Source: Martinezella rhizogenes
Lineage (GTDB): Bacteria > Pseudomonadota > Alphaproteobacteria > Rhizobiales > Rhizobiaceae
Assembly (NCBI GenBank): GCA_013322215.1
Contig: JAAMEZ010000029.1
Location: 62,001-126,000, forward strand
Length of the DNA: 64,000 nt
Reading direction: 5' to 3'
Shown: in pieces, positions 8,969 through 18,383 of the stretch
Layout: every line of letters begins with the position of its first letter
Numbering within the stretch: the first letter of the stretch is position 1
Made by a program: the position numbers and the translations under genes
The notes under the pieces: model-generated
What the model was told of the DNA's origin: nothing
The model's input: the letters and a program-made list of their open reading frames with translations, nothing else
Databases searched by the model: none

Positions 8969-10446
8969 GCGAGAGATTATCATCCGCAACGCTGTCGAAG
9001 CTGCCAGCCAATGTCGCGCTTCCCAAATATGATCGAACGACGGTAACGCCCGGTATCGTCCACTTGGGAGTTGGCGCTTTCCACCGTGCACATCAGGCGG
9101 TCTTCACACACGACTGCCTGAATGCAGGCGAGACCGAATGGGGCATCATCGCGGCATCCCTGCGCAGTGGCGACACACAGCAAGCCCTGCAACCTCAGGA
9201 CAACCTCTACTGTCTCTCGCTTCGCGACGGGGAGGGCGAACAGCTCCGCATCATCGGCGCACTGGTGAAAACAATCGTGGCGCCTGAAGACCCGGCAGCC
9301 CTGCTGCATGCGCTGACCGATCCCGCGATCCGTATCGTCACGCTGACCGTGACAGAAAAGGGCTACACCGCAAATCTTGCTGAGCGGACACTGTTGAGGG
9401 ACCATGCCGACGTCGTCCATGATCTCGCAAATCCAGCCCGGCCAAGGTCGGTTCTCGGATTCTTGGCAGAGGCTATATCACGACGCCGGGACGTGGGCGT
9501 GGCTCCATTCACCTTGCTCTCTTGTGATAACCTGCCGTCAAACGGCAGGACCCTCCTTCGGGTCCTGACAGAGTTTGCGTCCCTGCGGTCGCCGGATCTC
9601 GGCGCGTTCATTGCGTCGAATGTTTCAAGCCCATCATCCATGGTGGATCGAATCGTCCCTGCAACGACAGACGAGGACCGAGCCCGGATCGCCGCGGAGC
9701 TCGGTGTCGAGGACGCCTGGCCTGTGATGGCCGAACCGTTCTTCCAGTGGGTTATCGAGGACCGGTTTGCGACCGGGCGCCCGCAGTGGCAGCATTCCGG
9801 CGTCGAGTTCGTCGAGGACGTCGTGCCCTTCGAGCACATGAAGCTCAGGATGCTGAACGGGTCGCACACCGCAATCGCCGCCATCGGCCAGATCGCTGGC
9901 CTGGAAACCGTATCCAAGGCATTCGGACATCCGACGGTGAGAAACTTCATTCAGCGCTATTGGGCACAGGTTTCACCGACGCTTGATCCTGCTGTCGACG
10001 GCAAGTCCTATTCGGATCGCCTGACCAGCCGGTTCGATAATCCGTCGCTCAGGCATCGCACCTTACAGATCGCCTCCGATGCCTCACAGAAAGTTCCGCA
10101 ACGTATCCTGGAGCCTTTGCGGGAACTGATTGCCGCACATCGGCCCCATGAAGCGCTCGTCTATGCAGTTGCCGCGTGGATACGATCTTGTGCCGACACA
10201 AACGAGACGGGACAACCGCTTACGGTCAATGATGCAGCTTTCCAGACATGGTCCGCAAAACCCGATCAGACCCGGACTGAGGTGGCGGCTGTGATCCGGC
10301 AGTTTCTGGAATTCTATACCGTGTTCGACCCTTCCTGGAAGGAGAATGAGCACTTTATACGGGCGCTGACCGCGGCCCTTCAGAATATTCGCGAGCACGG
10401 GATCATTGCCGCTCTCGATGCCAAATTCGGGCCAATGGCCGCTTGA
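8965..10446 (+). CDS. Mannitol dehydrogenase-family oxidoreductase (fructuronate reductase-like)
   Basis: A 493-residue polyol-specific long-chain dehydrogenase. An N-terminal Rossmann segment includes HLGVGAFHRAHQ, and the family active-site lysine-asparagine-histidine lies in KLRMLNGSH. Members act as mannitol dehydrogenase or as D-fructuronate reductase (UxuB). UxuA and KDG kinase genes downstream favour the uronate role, giving D-mannonate. Length is normal. Mannitol or another polyol remains possible given the polyol-dehydrogenase-like SDR at the left edge. Confidence 0.82.
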   Translation: MSERLSSATLSKLPANVALPKYDRTTVTPGIVHLGVGAFHRAHQAVFTHDCLNAGETEWGIIAASLRSGDTQQALQPQDNLYCLSLRDGEGEQLRIIGALVKTIVAPEDPAALLHALTDPAIRIVTLTVTEKGYTANLAERTLLRDHADVVHDLANPARPRSVLGFLAEAISRRRDVGVAPFTLLSCDNLPSNGRTLLRVLTEFASLRSPDLGAFIASNVSSPSSMVDRIVPATTDEDRARIAAELGVEDAWPVMAEPFFQWVIEDRFATGRPQWQHSGVEFVEDVVPFEHMKLRMLNGSHTAIAAIGQIAGLETVSKAFGHPTVRNFIQRYWAQVSPTLDPAVDGKSYSDRLTSRFDNPSLRHRTLQIASDASQKVPQRILEPLRELIAAHRPHEALVYAVAAWIRSCADTNETGQPLTVNDAAFQTWSAKPDQTRTEVAAVIRQFLEFYTVFDPSWKENEHFIRALTAALQNIREHGIIAALDAKFGPMAA

Positions 10447-10458
10447 GGAGAACTGACG

Positions 10459-11652
10459 ATGGAACAAACATGGCGCTGGTTCGGCGAAAACGACCCGATT
10501 TCCCTCAATCACGTAAAGCAAGCTGGCGCGACTGGCGTCGTCACAGCGCTCCACCATCTGCCTGTGGGAACCACATGGCATTCCGACGAGATCGCTAAAC
10601 GCAAGGCGTTTATCGAAGCGGCGGGCCTGACCTGGAGCGTCTGCGAATCCATCCCCATGGAAGACAGTGTAAAGCGTGGCGACGCCGGCGCGCGACGCGC
10701 CATCGACACCTGGAAGGATACACTCGCAAACCTCGGCCGTGCCGGGGTCCCGGTGGTCTGCTACAATTTCATGCCCGTGGTCGATTGGACGAGAACTGAC
10801 CTGAATTATCTGCTGCCAACCACTGGCTATGCGCTTCGTTTCGACATGATCGACTTCATCGTTTACGACGCCTTCGTTCTGAAGCGTCGCGACGCCATTT
10901 CAAGTTACACTCCCGATCTTGTTGCGGCTGCTGAAAAGCGGCTGGCGACAAAGTCCGAAAATGAGCTTCTCCTGCTTGAGAAAAATATCATTGCCGGGTT
11001 GCCAGGAGGAGCCGACGCTCAAACCCGCGCGTCGATCTCGGCATTGATCTCATCGTTCGACGGTGTGAGCGCGGACGCCATGCGCGCCAATCTGGTCGCC
11101 TTCCTGAAGGAAGTGGTGCCCGTCGCAGAAGAGTTCGGTGTCCGACTGGGGGTTCACCCCGACGACCCGCCTTTTTCCCTGTTCGGGTTGCCACGCGTCG
11201 TGTCCACCGCAGACGATGCCAGAGCGATCCTCGCAGCAGTTACCAGTGAGGCCAACGGTTTGACATTTTGCACGGGGTCGTACGGTGCGCGCAAGGACAA
11301 CGATCTCGTCGCGATGGCACAGGAGTTTGCCCCGCGCGTGAATTTTGCCCATCTGCGCAATGTGGCGGTCGAACCCGACGGATCCTTCCACGAGGCCGAG
11401 CATCTCGACGGCCAGGCCGACATGGTGGCGATTATCGAGATCCTGCTGCGTGAACAACGAGTGGCGAAAACGGAGGGCCGTCGAAGCAGCATCCCCCTCC
11501 GCCCGGATCACGGTCACCTTCTCGCAGATGACATCACCAAGAAGAGCAATCCCGGCTATTCCTACGCCGGTCGATTGAAGGGACTGGGCGAATTGCGCGG
11601 TGTCATGAGAGCCCTGTCGCGGTATCTCGACACGGAAGGCAGTCAAGCATGA
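10459..11652 (+). CDS. uxuA: Mannonate dehydratase UxuA
   Basis: A 397-residue TIM-barrel dehydratase that converts D-mannonate to 2-keto-3-deoxy-D-gluconate. UxuA hallmarks include WRWFG at the N terminus, SVCESIP, CYNFMPVVDWTRT, HPDDPPFSLFGLPR and RPDHGH, which carry the metal-binding Cys and His residues. A GAGGAG ribosome site precedes ATG 10459. A diverged paralogue is encoded at 45670. The stop overlaps the aldo-keto reductase start. Confidence 0.92.
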   Translation: MEQTWRWFGENDPISLNHVKQAGATGVVTALHHLPVGTTWHSDEIAKRKAFIEAAGLTWSVCESIPMEDSVKRGDAGARRAIDTWKDTLANLGRAGVPVVCYNFMPVVDWTRTDLNYLLPTTGYALRFDMIDFIVYDAFVLKRRDAISSYTPDLVAAAEKRLATKSENELLLLEKNIIAGLPGGADAQTRASISALISSFDGVSADAMRANLVAFLKEVVPVAEEFGVRLGVHPDDPPFSLFGLPRVVSTADDARAILAAVTSEANGLTFCTGSYGARKDNDLVAMAQEFAPRVNFAHLRNVAVEPDGSFHEAEHLDGQADMVAIIEILLREQRVAKTEGRRSSIPLRPDHGHLLADDITKKSNPGYSYAGRLKGLGELRGVMRALSRYLDTEGSQA

Positions 11653-12635
11653 AGAAGCGTAAACTCGGAAATACCGGTCTCGAACTGACCGAGCTCGGGT
11701 TCGGCGGCGGTGCGATTGGCGGACTATACCGCGCTGTTTCAAGGGAGGCCGCATTTGAAACGATGGATGCCGCGTGGGCGTCGGGCATGCGCTATTTCGA
11801 TACCGCGCCCTTTTACGGTTTCGGACTTTCCGAGCGCCGTGTCGGCGATTTCCTCCGAGACAAGCCGAGAGACGAGTTTGTGCTCTCATCCAAGGTCGGG
11901 AAGATTCTGAGTGCCGTGCCGGAGGAAAAGGTCCCGGATTTCGGCTTCGTCAACCCGTTGCCGTTCGATGTGCACTACGACTACAGCTATGACGGCATCA
12001 TGCGGTCATACGAGTTCAGCCTGGCGCGCCTAGGCCTCAACCGCATCGACATTCTCTACGTTCACGATCTCGAGGCTCCGTCTCTGGGACTTGATGAGTA
12101 TCGCAGGCATTTCCGCATCTTCATGGATAGTGGCATAAGGGCTCTTGACGAGTTGAAGGCGGCGGGGGCAATCAAGGCGTTTGGACTTGGCGTCAACGAC
12201 GTCGGTGTCTGCCTGGATGTCCTTTCAAGAGACAGCCTCGATTGCATCCTCCTTGCCGGACGCTACACGCTGCTGGATCGCACGGCTTCGGCACGTCTCC
12301 TCGGGGTTTGTGAAAAGGCAGGAACATCCCTTGTTATCGGCGGAGTGTTCAATTCTGGGATCCTAGCCACAGGGGCGGTCCCTGGAGCGTTCTTCAACTA
12401 CGAACCGCCAAGCGACGATATCGTTAATCGCGTCAACGCCATGCGGAAGATCGCCGAGGACGATGGCGTATCGCTTGCTGCTACCGCCCTTCAATTTCCG
12501 CTTCGCAATTCATCCGTGGCATCGATCCTCATCGGTACGGCGAAGCCGTCCAGTCTTACGCGCAATATCGATCTCCTGTCGGCCCGCCTCCCGGAAGAAA
12601 GTTGGGCCCAATTCGACTCGGTAGCGGTGTTTTGA
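11649..12635 (+). CDS. Aldo-keto reductase, aldose 1-dehydrogenase type
   Basis: A 328-residue AKR with the catalytic tetrad visible: aspartate in FDTAPFYG, tyrosine in FYG, lysine in SSKVGK and histidine in YVHDLE. The spacing and the G-L-S-E-R-R segment resemble D-threo-aldose/L-fucose dehydrogenases, which oxidise C1 of an aldose to the lactone. That product would feed the lactonase at 8099. It overlaps both neighbours by a few bases. The sugar is inferred only. Confidence 0.82.
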   Translation: MKKRKLGNTGLELTELGFGGGAIGGLYRAVSREAAFETMDAAWASGMRYFDTAPFYGFGLSERRVGDFLRDKPRDEFVLSSKVGKILSAVPEEKVPDFGFVNPLPFDVHYDYSYDGIMRSYEFSLARLGLNRIDILYVHDLEAPSLGLDEYRRHFRIFMDSGIRALDELKAAGAIKAFGLGVNDVGVCLDVLSRDSLDCILLAGRYTLLDRTASARLLGVCEKAGTSLVIGGVFNSGILATGAVPGAFFNYEPPSDDIVNRVNAMRKIAEDDGVSLAATALQFPLRNSSVASILIGTAKPSSLTRNIDLLSARLPEESWAQFDSVAVF

Positions 12636-13546
12636 TGACCAGTATAAGCGTTGCGGCGATCGGCGAGTGCATGATCGAGTTGTCCGCTGACGGCGAGGAT
12701 CGCTGGAAATCCTCATACGCCGGCGACACGTTCAATACGCTCTGGACGATGCGGGCGCTTCTTCCGGAAGATGCCACGCTGGACTACGTGACGGCTTTCG
12801 GAGACGATCATTTCTCGCAGAAACAACGAGAATTTTTCCTCGCCCACAAAATCGGCGCCGCCCAGAGCCCGACGATTGTTGGAGGGCGCCCTGGACTCTA
12901 TGCGATTACTCTTAGCGGGTACGAGCGCAGTTTCACCTATTGGCGCACAGATTCGGCCGCCCGACATCTCGCCGACCGACCCGCGGCCCTGAGGAAAAGC
13001 CTCTCAGGAAAGGATCTTGTTTTTTTATCGGGGATCACCCTCGCAATCTTATCACCGGAGGCCCGACGAGAGCTCTTAAGAGAAGTATCCCGGGCGAAAG
13101 CCGCAGGATCGACTATAGCCTTCGATCCGAACTTTCGCTCAAGGTTGTGGTCAGACGCTGAAACGGCTCGGAAGGCGATCAACGAGTGCCTATTGGTTGT
13201 CGACATCGCTCTACCGACTTTCGATGATGAAAGAAATCTCTATGGCGACAACGAGCCAGGTGAAACGCTGAAGAGACTTGGGGCTGTGGGCTGTAAGGAA
13301 GTGATCGTAAAATGTGGGAGCGATCCCGCCCATTTTGCAGCAGGTCAAATCGGCGGCTAAAGTCCTTCACAAAAGGTTGACGACCCTGTCGATACGTCCG
13401 GGGCTGGAGACGCGTTCAACGGAGGGTACTTGGCAGCGCGGATGACGGGTAGCTCCGTAGAGCTTTCGTGTAGGCTTGCTCATCACGCTGCCGCTCTGGC
13501 AATCCAGTGCAAGGGCGCACTTACCTCATCTTTCAGTCAGGCTTAA
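12635..13546 (+). pseudogene. kdgK: 2-keto-3-deoxygluconate kinase, interrupted by in-frame TAA
   Basis: A PfkB-family sugar kinase starting at ATG 12635 (TGATG overlap with the upstream gene). Reading frame 1 stops at TAA 13358-13360 (codon 242) but continues in the same frame with VDDPVDTSGAGDAFNGGY and ends at TAA 13544-13546, giving 303 codons, the normal family length. The missing part carries the GAGD anion-hole and catalytic aspartate (codon 259), so the 241-residue product should be inactive. No frameshift is needed, only one nonsense codon. Real mutation, sequencing error and readthrough cannot be told apart here. It is the last gene of the operon. Confidence 0.85.
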
Positions 13547-13959
13547 GTCCGGATCACCGGCATAGCGACTATCACTCCGATCGGGAGGGGCTCGAACTCC
13601 ACCGTGAACTCGCGGAACCGCGGGTAGTGTACACCACCCCGCTTCAGGGTCGGCGCGAAGGCGAATGATCTGCAGTCGATACGCATAGCGAATGCCTGGG
13701 AGACAATGAGGGCGGATCATCGCCAGGCCTTTTCGGGAGTACCAAGTGACTTGATGAGCCGGTGGAGTGTCGTAACCGGGGCGCTCAACCCAGTAGCAGA
13801 AATGCACGCGATCAAATTTAGCGACTATTCGGTGGATAAAGCGACGCATGTTGGCATCTGATCCTTCAACCTCGCCGACACAAGGATCTCTCTCCATTCC
13901 GGCCAGCTTCAGCAATCGCATTCTTCAACTTGGCAACATCGAGCCCGACAAAGCTTCAT
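13547..13959 (-). pseudogene. IS110-family transposase relic
   Basis: The minus strand carries pieces of an IS110-type DEDD transposase N-terminal half in several frames. VGLDVAKLKN follows an ATG at 13959 after a one-base shift, then VGEVEGSDANMRRFI and FDRVHFCY, then TLHRLIKSLG in another frame. At least three frameshifts and loss of the C-terminal half show that it is dead. The last 100 bases (13544-13660) hold a different short minus-strand frame ending in GVIVAMPVIRT that I could not identify. No IS ends are visible. Confidence 0.7.
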
Positions 13960-14072
13960 TATAATTTTCCACGGCTCGTCCTCCTGTCGTGAGGACCGGC
14001 TCGGCCTATCCGAGCAACCCTCGGAAGAGCAGTGTAGGGCGAGCCACGAAGAAGGACATACGGACTTTCGGT

Positions 14073-14816
14073 TTAGGCGCGTTTCGCCATGATCATGTAG
14101 TTGACATCCATATCCGAGGACAGGTTCCAACGATCCCGAATCGGATTGTAGAACACGCCTGTGCGATGGATAATGTTCATGCCCTCGGACACCAGAGGCT
14201 TTTCCAGTTCTTCCGGACGCACGAGTTTTTCATATTGATGGGTACCACGATCCAACCAGCGCAGAATGTTCTCCGCCGCAAAGACGGCAAGCGCCTTGGC
14301 CTTGAACGTGCGGTTGATCGTGGCGACGAACATCAACCCGCCGGGACGCACCATTTTTGCGCACGTCGTCAGAAACAGATCGACGTCTGCGACATGTTCC
14401 ACCACCTCCATATTCAGCACGACGTCGAAGGTTTCTCCAGCGGCTTGCAGTTCTTCGGCGGTGACGGCGCGGTAATCGACAGTGACCCCGCTTTCACGCG
14501 CGTGAGTGGAGGCGATGCCAATATTCTTTTCTGAAGGATCGGCGCCAGTGATATCGCCTCCCATCCGCGCGACTGGTTCTGACAGTACGCCGCCGCCGCA
14601 CCCAATGTCGAGGATACGAATCCCGGACAGGGGCAAGTGTCTTTTAGGATCGCGACCGAAATTTTCGGCAATGCCGTTGCGAATATATTCCAGACGGAGA
14701 GGGTTGAATTTGTGCAGCGCCCTAAACTTGCCAGTCGGGCTCCACCATTCCGCACCCATGGCGGAAAATCGATCCACTTCGCTCTGGTCGATGGTCGTCC
14801 GTGCCTGTTTGCTCAT
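14073..14816 (-). CDS. ubiG: Ubiquinone biosynthesis O-methyltransferase UbiG
   Basis: A 247-residue class I SAM-dependent methyltransferase. Motif I LDIGCGGG and post-I motifs are present, with the family N terminus TTIDQSEVDRF and C terminus MDVNYMI. It methylates the ring hydroxyls of ubiquinone precursors. ATG 14816 matches the family N terminus; an upstream in-frame start at 14870 adds a non-conserved leader. The gene looks intact but is isolated between an IS110 relic and an IS5-family relic, not in its usual core context, so it may be a second or relocated copy. Confidence 0.9.
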   Translation of the reverse strand: MSKQARTTIDQSEVDRFSAMGAEWWSPTGKFRALHKFNPLRLEYIRNGIAENFGRDPKRHLPLSGIRILDIGCGGGVLSEPVARMGGDITGADPSEKNIGIASTHARESGVTVDYRAVTAEELQAAGETFDVVLNMEVVEHVADVDLFLTTCAKMVRPGGLMFVATINRTFKAKALAVFAAENILRWLDRGTHQYEKLVRPEELEKPLVSEGMNIIHRTGVFYNPIRDRWNLSSDMDVNYMIMAKRA

Positions 14817-14888
14817 CGTTGTGCTCCAGCAAATCGTCATTGGGGTCGGGTCAATGGCTGAGGAAGTCAATGGACAACTTGACGCATC

Positions 14889-14972
14889 TCAGCCGGATGA
14901 CGCCGTCACGTAGCGCTTGCCCTCTTTCACTGTGATATTGGCGGCAGAAATGTCGCTTGTACCGTGGCCACT
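14889..14972 (-). pseudogene. Short C-terminal coding remnant, unidentified
   Basis: On the minus strand a frame reading DISAANITVKEGKRYVTAS ends in TGA at 14889-14891, with coding-like codon choice, but no upstream gene continues it before the IS5-family element. It looks like the 3' end of a gene cut off by rearrangement upstream of ubiG. Too short to name. Confidence 0.3.
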
Positions 14973-15027
14973 CGCGGAAGACTAGGCTGAGCTCGGTTGG
15001 GAATTTAAAGGCTTGTTAAACAATCTT

Positions 15028-15795
15028 CTAGAGCCAATCGACATTCAGGATGAAGCGGTATGAACTCAGCCTGGTGCGCTGGGAGAAGATCGCGCAGTTG
15101 CTGCCAGGCGAGACAGGAGATCCGAGGCAGAGAACATTGGATAACCAATTGTTCGTGAACGGTTGTTTGTGGGTTTTGCGATCGGGTGCGCACTGCCGGA
15201 ACGTTATGGCAAGTGGAAGACGGCATCGCCGGTTTCAGCGTTGGTGCCATGCGGGGATCTGGGAGCGGGTGTTTGAGACGCTGACGAGCTATCGTGACAA
15301 CCAGTATCTGATGATCGACAGCACGATCGTTCGCGACCATCAGCAGGCCGCGATCGGAAAGGGGCGCAAGAATCAGGCGCTGGGGCGTTACCGAGGTGGA
15401 TTGATCACCCAAGAGCCATGCTGGCCGATGCGCTCGGCCGGCGACTTCGCTTCATTATCACCGCAGGACAAGCCAGTGATATGACTCAAGCGCAGGCTTT
15501 GCTCGAAGGCCAGACGGGTGATGCCGTTCTGGCCGAAGAAGCCTATGATAGGAGCGCCGTACGGGCACTTATCGCTGAGATGAGGGCCGACGCGGTGATC
15601 CCGTCCAAGAAAACCGAAAGATCTGCATCCCACACGACATCGCCGCCTACGAGCAATGCAATCGGATCGAGCGGGGCTTCAATCGCCTCAAACATTTCCG
15701 TCGCTTCGCAACGACCGTCGCACCGTCCACTTTACTGGCTTTTCCTACCTCGCTGCGGCAATGATCTGGATGCCGTGAATGTCGATTGGTCCTAG
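15028..15795 (+). mobile_element. Decayed IS5-family (IS427-type) insertion sequence
   Basis: Ends are recognisable: CTAG-AG-CCAATCGACATTCA at 15028-15047 and its inverted partner at 15776-15795, with 18 of 20 positions matching (14 inner bases identical). CTAG at both outer edges may be the target duplication. The element is about 0.77 kb, normal for the group, and contains a broken transposase on the same strand. Confidence 0.8.
15050..15780 (+). pseudogene. IS5/IS427-type transposase, frameshifted
   Basis: ATG 15050 opens MKRYELSLVRWEKIAQLLPG, typical of IS427-group transposases. Frame 1 carries LFVNGCLWVLRSGAH, RWCHAGIWERVFETLT and the DDE aspartate in LMIDST. Frame 2 from about 15418 carries MLADALGRRLRF and EEAYD. 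The orfA/orfB shift may be the normal programmed arrangement, but a disrupted stretch near 15200 and another shift near 15620 (IPHDIAAYEQCNRIERGFNRL appears in a third frame) show decay. Confidence 0.75.
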
Positions 15796-15972
15796 AAGAC
15801 AGCAAGATTACACACCAGAACCTGACCGGCGGCGAATGGGTCGGCTCACGCCGAGAGGAACATCGCTACATCAAGTACCAATGACCGCTCGCGCCATACG
15901 CACTCATCAGCCTTTCGGGGGAGTAGATGAGTTGACGAGAAACCTGCCAGTAAGCAATCCGAACTGTGCGCT

Positions 15973-16908
15973 TTACTGGAGCTCGCAGGTCTCAGAGTTA
16001 TTGGCGCCACTCAGTCGCGTCAGAAGCCAGCGGCCGGCCGGTCCCAATGGCTCATCTTGCCGGTGAGCCACCACGAGGCGCAAATTTCGGACCTGCTGGA
16101 AGCGTCCATCGCTTCTAACGGACAGGCTGACGAGGCGACCGGCGGCCAGATCGCCCACCACCATCGCTTCCGGCAGGCTTCCCCACCCAATCCCGGCGAG
16201 AATGAGAGAATATCGGGCGTGTTGGTCGGTAACACGCCAGGTGTTCGCCGCCGCAACCTGTACGTCTTCGCCTGCCACCGCCTCCTCGATCTCACTCAGC
16301 ACGATTTGCAGATGGTCCTGCAGGATCTGCATGTCCAAGACCCCCGGCACCCGCGCCAGCGGATGCGAAGGTGCCGCCACTGTAACGAGGCCCATATTTA
16401 CAATGGGATACCGCAGAAGCGTATCGGGCAGCAACTGTTCGTACAGGATCCTCAAGTCAGCGGCGCCCTTGGCGAGAGTGGGCGCGTTCCGCCCGGTGGC
16501 CATTGAGAAGGGATGCACGATCAGGCGGATCTGCACCGTCGGAAAGGCGTTGCGGAAGTCAGTCAGCGCGGGCGTCAGCAGGTTCATCGGAACGCCCCCG
16601 GCCACGCCAAGCCTCAACTGGACCTCCAGCCCCCGTGACAGTTCGAGCGCGCTGGAACGGAAACGCGCCACATCGTCCAGAACCCGTTGCGCCTTGGGCA
16701 GCAATATATGCCCGGCCTCGCTCAGGACAGGGCGATAGGAGGAGCGGTCGAATAGCGCGATACCGACCTGATCCTCAAGCTTCTGCACCGCATAGGTCAC
16801 GGCGGACTGCGCCCGATGGAGCCGCCGCGCGGCAGCCGAAAAGCTGCCCGCTTCGACGACGGCGATGAAGATCCGAAACTGATCCAACGTGAAGGCATCC
16901 ATCTTCAT
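15973..16908 (-). CDS. LysR family transcriptional regulator
   Basis: A 311-residue LysR protein. The N-terminal helix-turn-helix covers residues 5-65 (DQFRIFIAVVEAGSFSAAA, then QSAVTYAVQKLE) and is followed by a substrate-binding domain. It is divergent from the DoxX/VOC/azoreductase genes, the usual arrangement for regulators that sense quinones, catechols or electrophiles and activate detoxification genes. An in-frame ATG two codons in is an alternative start. Confidence 0.88.
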   Translation of the reverse strand: MKMDAFTLDQFRIFIAVVEAGSFSAAARRLHRAQSAVTYAVQKLEDQVGIALFDRSSYRPVLSEAGHILLPKAQRVLDDVARFRSSALELSRGLEVQLRLGVAGGVPMNLLTPALTDFRNAFPTVQIRLIVHPFSMATGRNAPTLAKGAADLRILYEQLLPDTLLRYPIVNMGLVTVAAPSHPLARVPGVLDMQILQDHLQIVLSEIEEAVAGEDVQVAAANTWRVTDQHARYSLILAGIGWGSLPEAMVVGDLAAGRLVSLSVRSDGRFQQVRNLRLVVAHRQDEPLGPAGRWLLTRLSGANNSETCELQ

Positions 16909-16934
16909 CGAATTACATGATGGTCTCTATCGAA

Positions 16935-16963
16935 ACAATGCCAATTTTTTATCTGGTCATTGT
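16935..16963. promoter_or_regulatory. Inverted repeat between LysR and DoxX genes
   Basis: ACAATG (16935-16940) and CATTGT (16958-16963) are perfect inverted arms separated by 17 bp in the 96-bp divergent intergenic region. This is a plausible LysR binding site; the arms are short, so support is limited. Confidence 0.35.
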
Positions 16964-17004
16964 CTGTCATCTAATTCGCATCGTTTAAGCCTCTGGAGAC
17001 TTCG

Positions 17005-17445
17005 ATGTCGAACTTCCGCGCAACAGATCTTTCTCAACCGACGCTTTCGGCGGGCAAGCCGCTGCGCATCGGCATCTGGCTGGCCCAGGTTGTCGCGGCC
17101 GCGCTGTTCTGCATGTCCGGGGTAATGAAGCTCACCACGCCCATTCCGGAGCTTTCGGCCATGATGCCCTGGACGGGCGAACTGTCGCCGACCTTCGTGC
17201 GGTTGATCGGCCTCATCGATCTCGCAGGCGGCCTCGGTCTGATCCTGCCGTCGCTGACACGTATCTTGTCGCGACTGACCGTCCTCGCGGCTCTGTGCTG
17301 CGTCGTGCTTCAGGTTCTGGCCGCCGGTTTTCACAGCTTCCGCGGTGAATTTGAGGTTCTCCCTTTGAATGCTTTGCTGCTTGGCCTTGCGATCTTCATC
17401 TTTTGGGGGCGTTCAAAGAAGGCGCCGATTGCGCCTCGCAGCTGA
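17005..17445 (+). CDS. DoxX family membrane protein
   Basis: A 146-residue small integral membrane protein with four predicted helices. LAQVVAAALFCMSGVMKL, LIGLIDLAGGLGLILPSL and two later hydrophobic runs match the DoxX/DoxX-like fold. Such proteins often accompany redox or electrophile-stress enzymes. It is the first gene of the set controlled by the divergent LysR; the VOC gene starts 30 bases after its stop. The exact function of DoxX-like proteins is unsettled. Confidence 0.8.
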   Translation: MSNFRATDLSQPTLSAGKPLRIGIWLAQVVAAALFCMSGVMKLTTPIPELSAMMPWTGELSPTFVRLIGLIDLAGGLGLILPSLTRILSRLTVLAALCCVVLQVLAAGFHSFRGEFEVLPLNALLLGLAIFIFWGRSKKAPIAPRS

Positions 17446-17474
17446 GCGCCATCCTCGTATCTTTGGAGCTTTCC

Positions 17475-18383
17475 ATGATTTCGACCGAAAACTCGAAAAT
17501 GCCCGAGCCGATACGCGATGATATCGCGGCATGTGCGCCAATCAGGATAGGTGGCGTCACCCTCGTGGTGCTTGATCTGGATCGCGCGACACGCTTTTAT
17601 CGGGACGTCTTGGGTCTTCAGCCAATCAGTCAGGAGGGAGCCACGCTCCACCTAGGTGTCGACGGTTGTGTCCTCATCTCCCTACTTCACGACCCGGACG
17701 CATTGCCCAATTCGCCGTGTAGCGTCGGGCTTTACCATATCGCCTTCTTGCTCCCCTCCCGCAACGATCTCGGCGCTTGGGTCCATCACGCGACCAGTCT
17801 GGGAACGCGCTTTACCGGTGCGTCCGATCATTTTGTCAGCGAGGCAGTCTATCTAAAAGACCCCGAAGGGAACGGCATTGAGGTTTATGCCGACCGGCCG
17901 AGCTCGGCATGGACACGGATCCAGGAGGTAATCCAAATGGGCACCGGTCCTCTAGATCTGGGCGAGCTCTCACGATCGACGACGCTTTGCTGGATTGGGA
18001 TGCCGGCGGGTAGCACTGTTGGCCATGTTCACCTGCAAGTCGGCGATGTCGGCTCTGCGGATTCGTTCTACGGCACGCTGCTTGGCTTCAAGATCAACGC
18101 CGCGGCACCGACGGTCAGTTTCTACAGTACCGGTGGCTATCATCACCAGATTGCTGGCAACACCTGGCAGAGCGCCGGCGCCGGCGCGCGCCCTGCGGGT
18201 ACGACGGGACTCGGAGAGGTGCAACTACTCCTGCGCGATTCTGAGACTCTGGCAGCAATCACCTCACGGCTGACGGTTGCCGGCAAGCCGCCGCGCGACG
18301 AGGAGGGGCGCCTGGTCATCGTCGATCCGTGGAACATCCAGTTGGGCCTGACTTTTTTGCCTGCGGCACGGGGAGCACAATGA
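17475..18383 (+). CDS. Two-domain VOC (glyoxalase-fold) dioxygenase-like protein
   Basis: A 302-residue protein with two VOC modules. The first (about residues 15-145) has VVLDLDRATRFYRDVLGL and the second (about 175-295) has HVHLQVGDVGSADSFYG. The arrangement is that of CatE-type catechol 2,3-dioxygenases or related ring-cleaving or thiol-adduct enzymes. ATG 17475 is chosen because upstream codons lie inside the DoxX gene. Context with azoreductase suggests handling of quinone or catechol compounds. Metal ligands (H...H...E) are plausible but not verified by alignment. Confidence 0.75.
   Translation: MISTENSKMPEPIRDDIAACAPIRIGGVTLVVLDLDRATRFYRDVLGLQPISQEGATLHLGVDGCVLISLLHDPDALPNSPCSVGLYHIAFLLPSRNDLGAWVHHATSLGTRFTGASDHFVSEAVYLKDPEGNGIEVYADRPSSAWTRIQEVIQMGTGPLDLGELSRSTTLCWIGMPAGSTVGHVHLQVGDVGSADSFYGTLLGFKINAAAPTVSFYSTGGYHHQIAGNTWQSAGAGARPAGTTGLGEVQLLLRDSETLAAITSRLTVAGKPPRDEEGRLVIVDPWNIQLGLTFLPAARGAQ

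Noticed and set aside
13544..13660. Minus-strand frame ending GVIVAMPVIRT as a separate gene
   Set aside because: Only about 40 residues, overlaps the end of kdgK and the IS110 relic, and has no start of its own.
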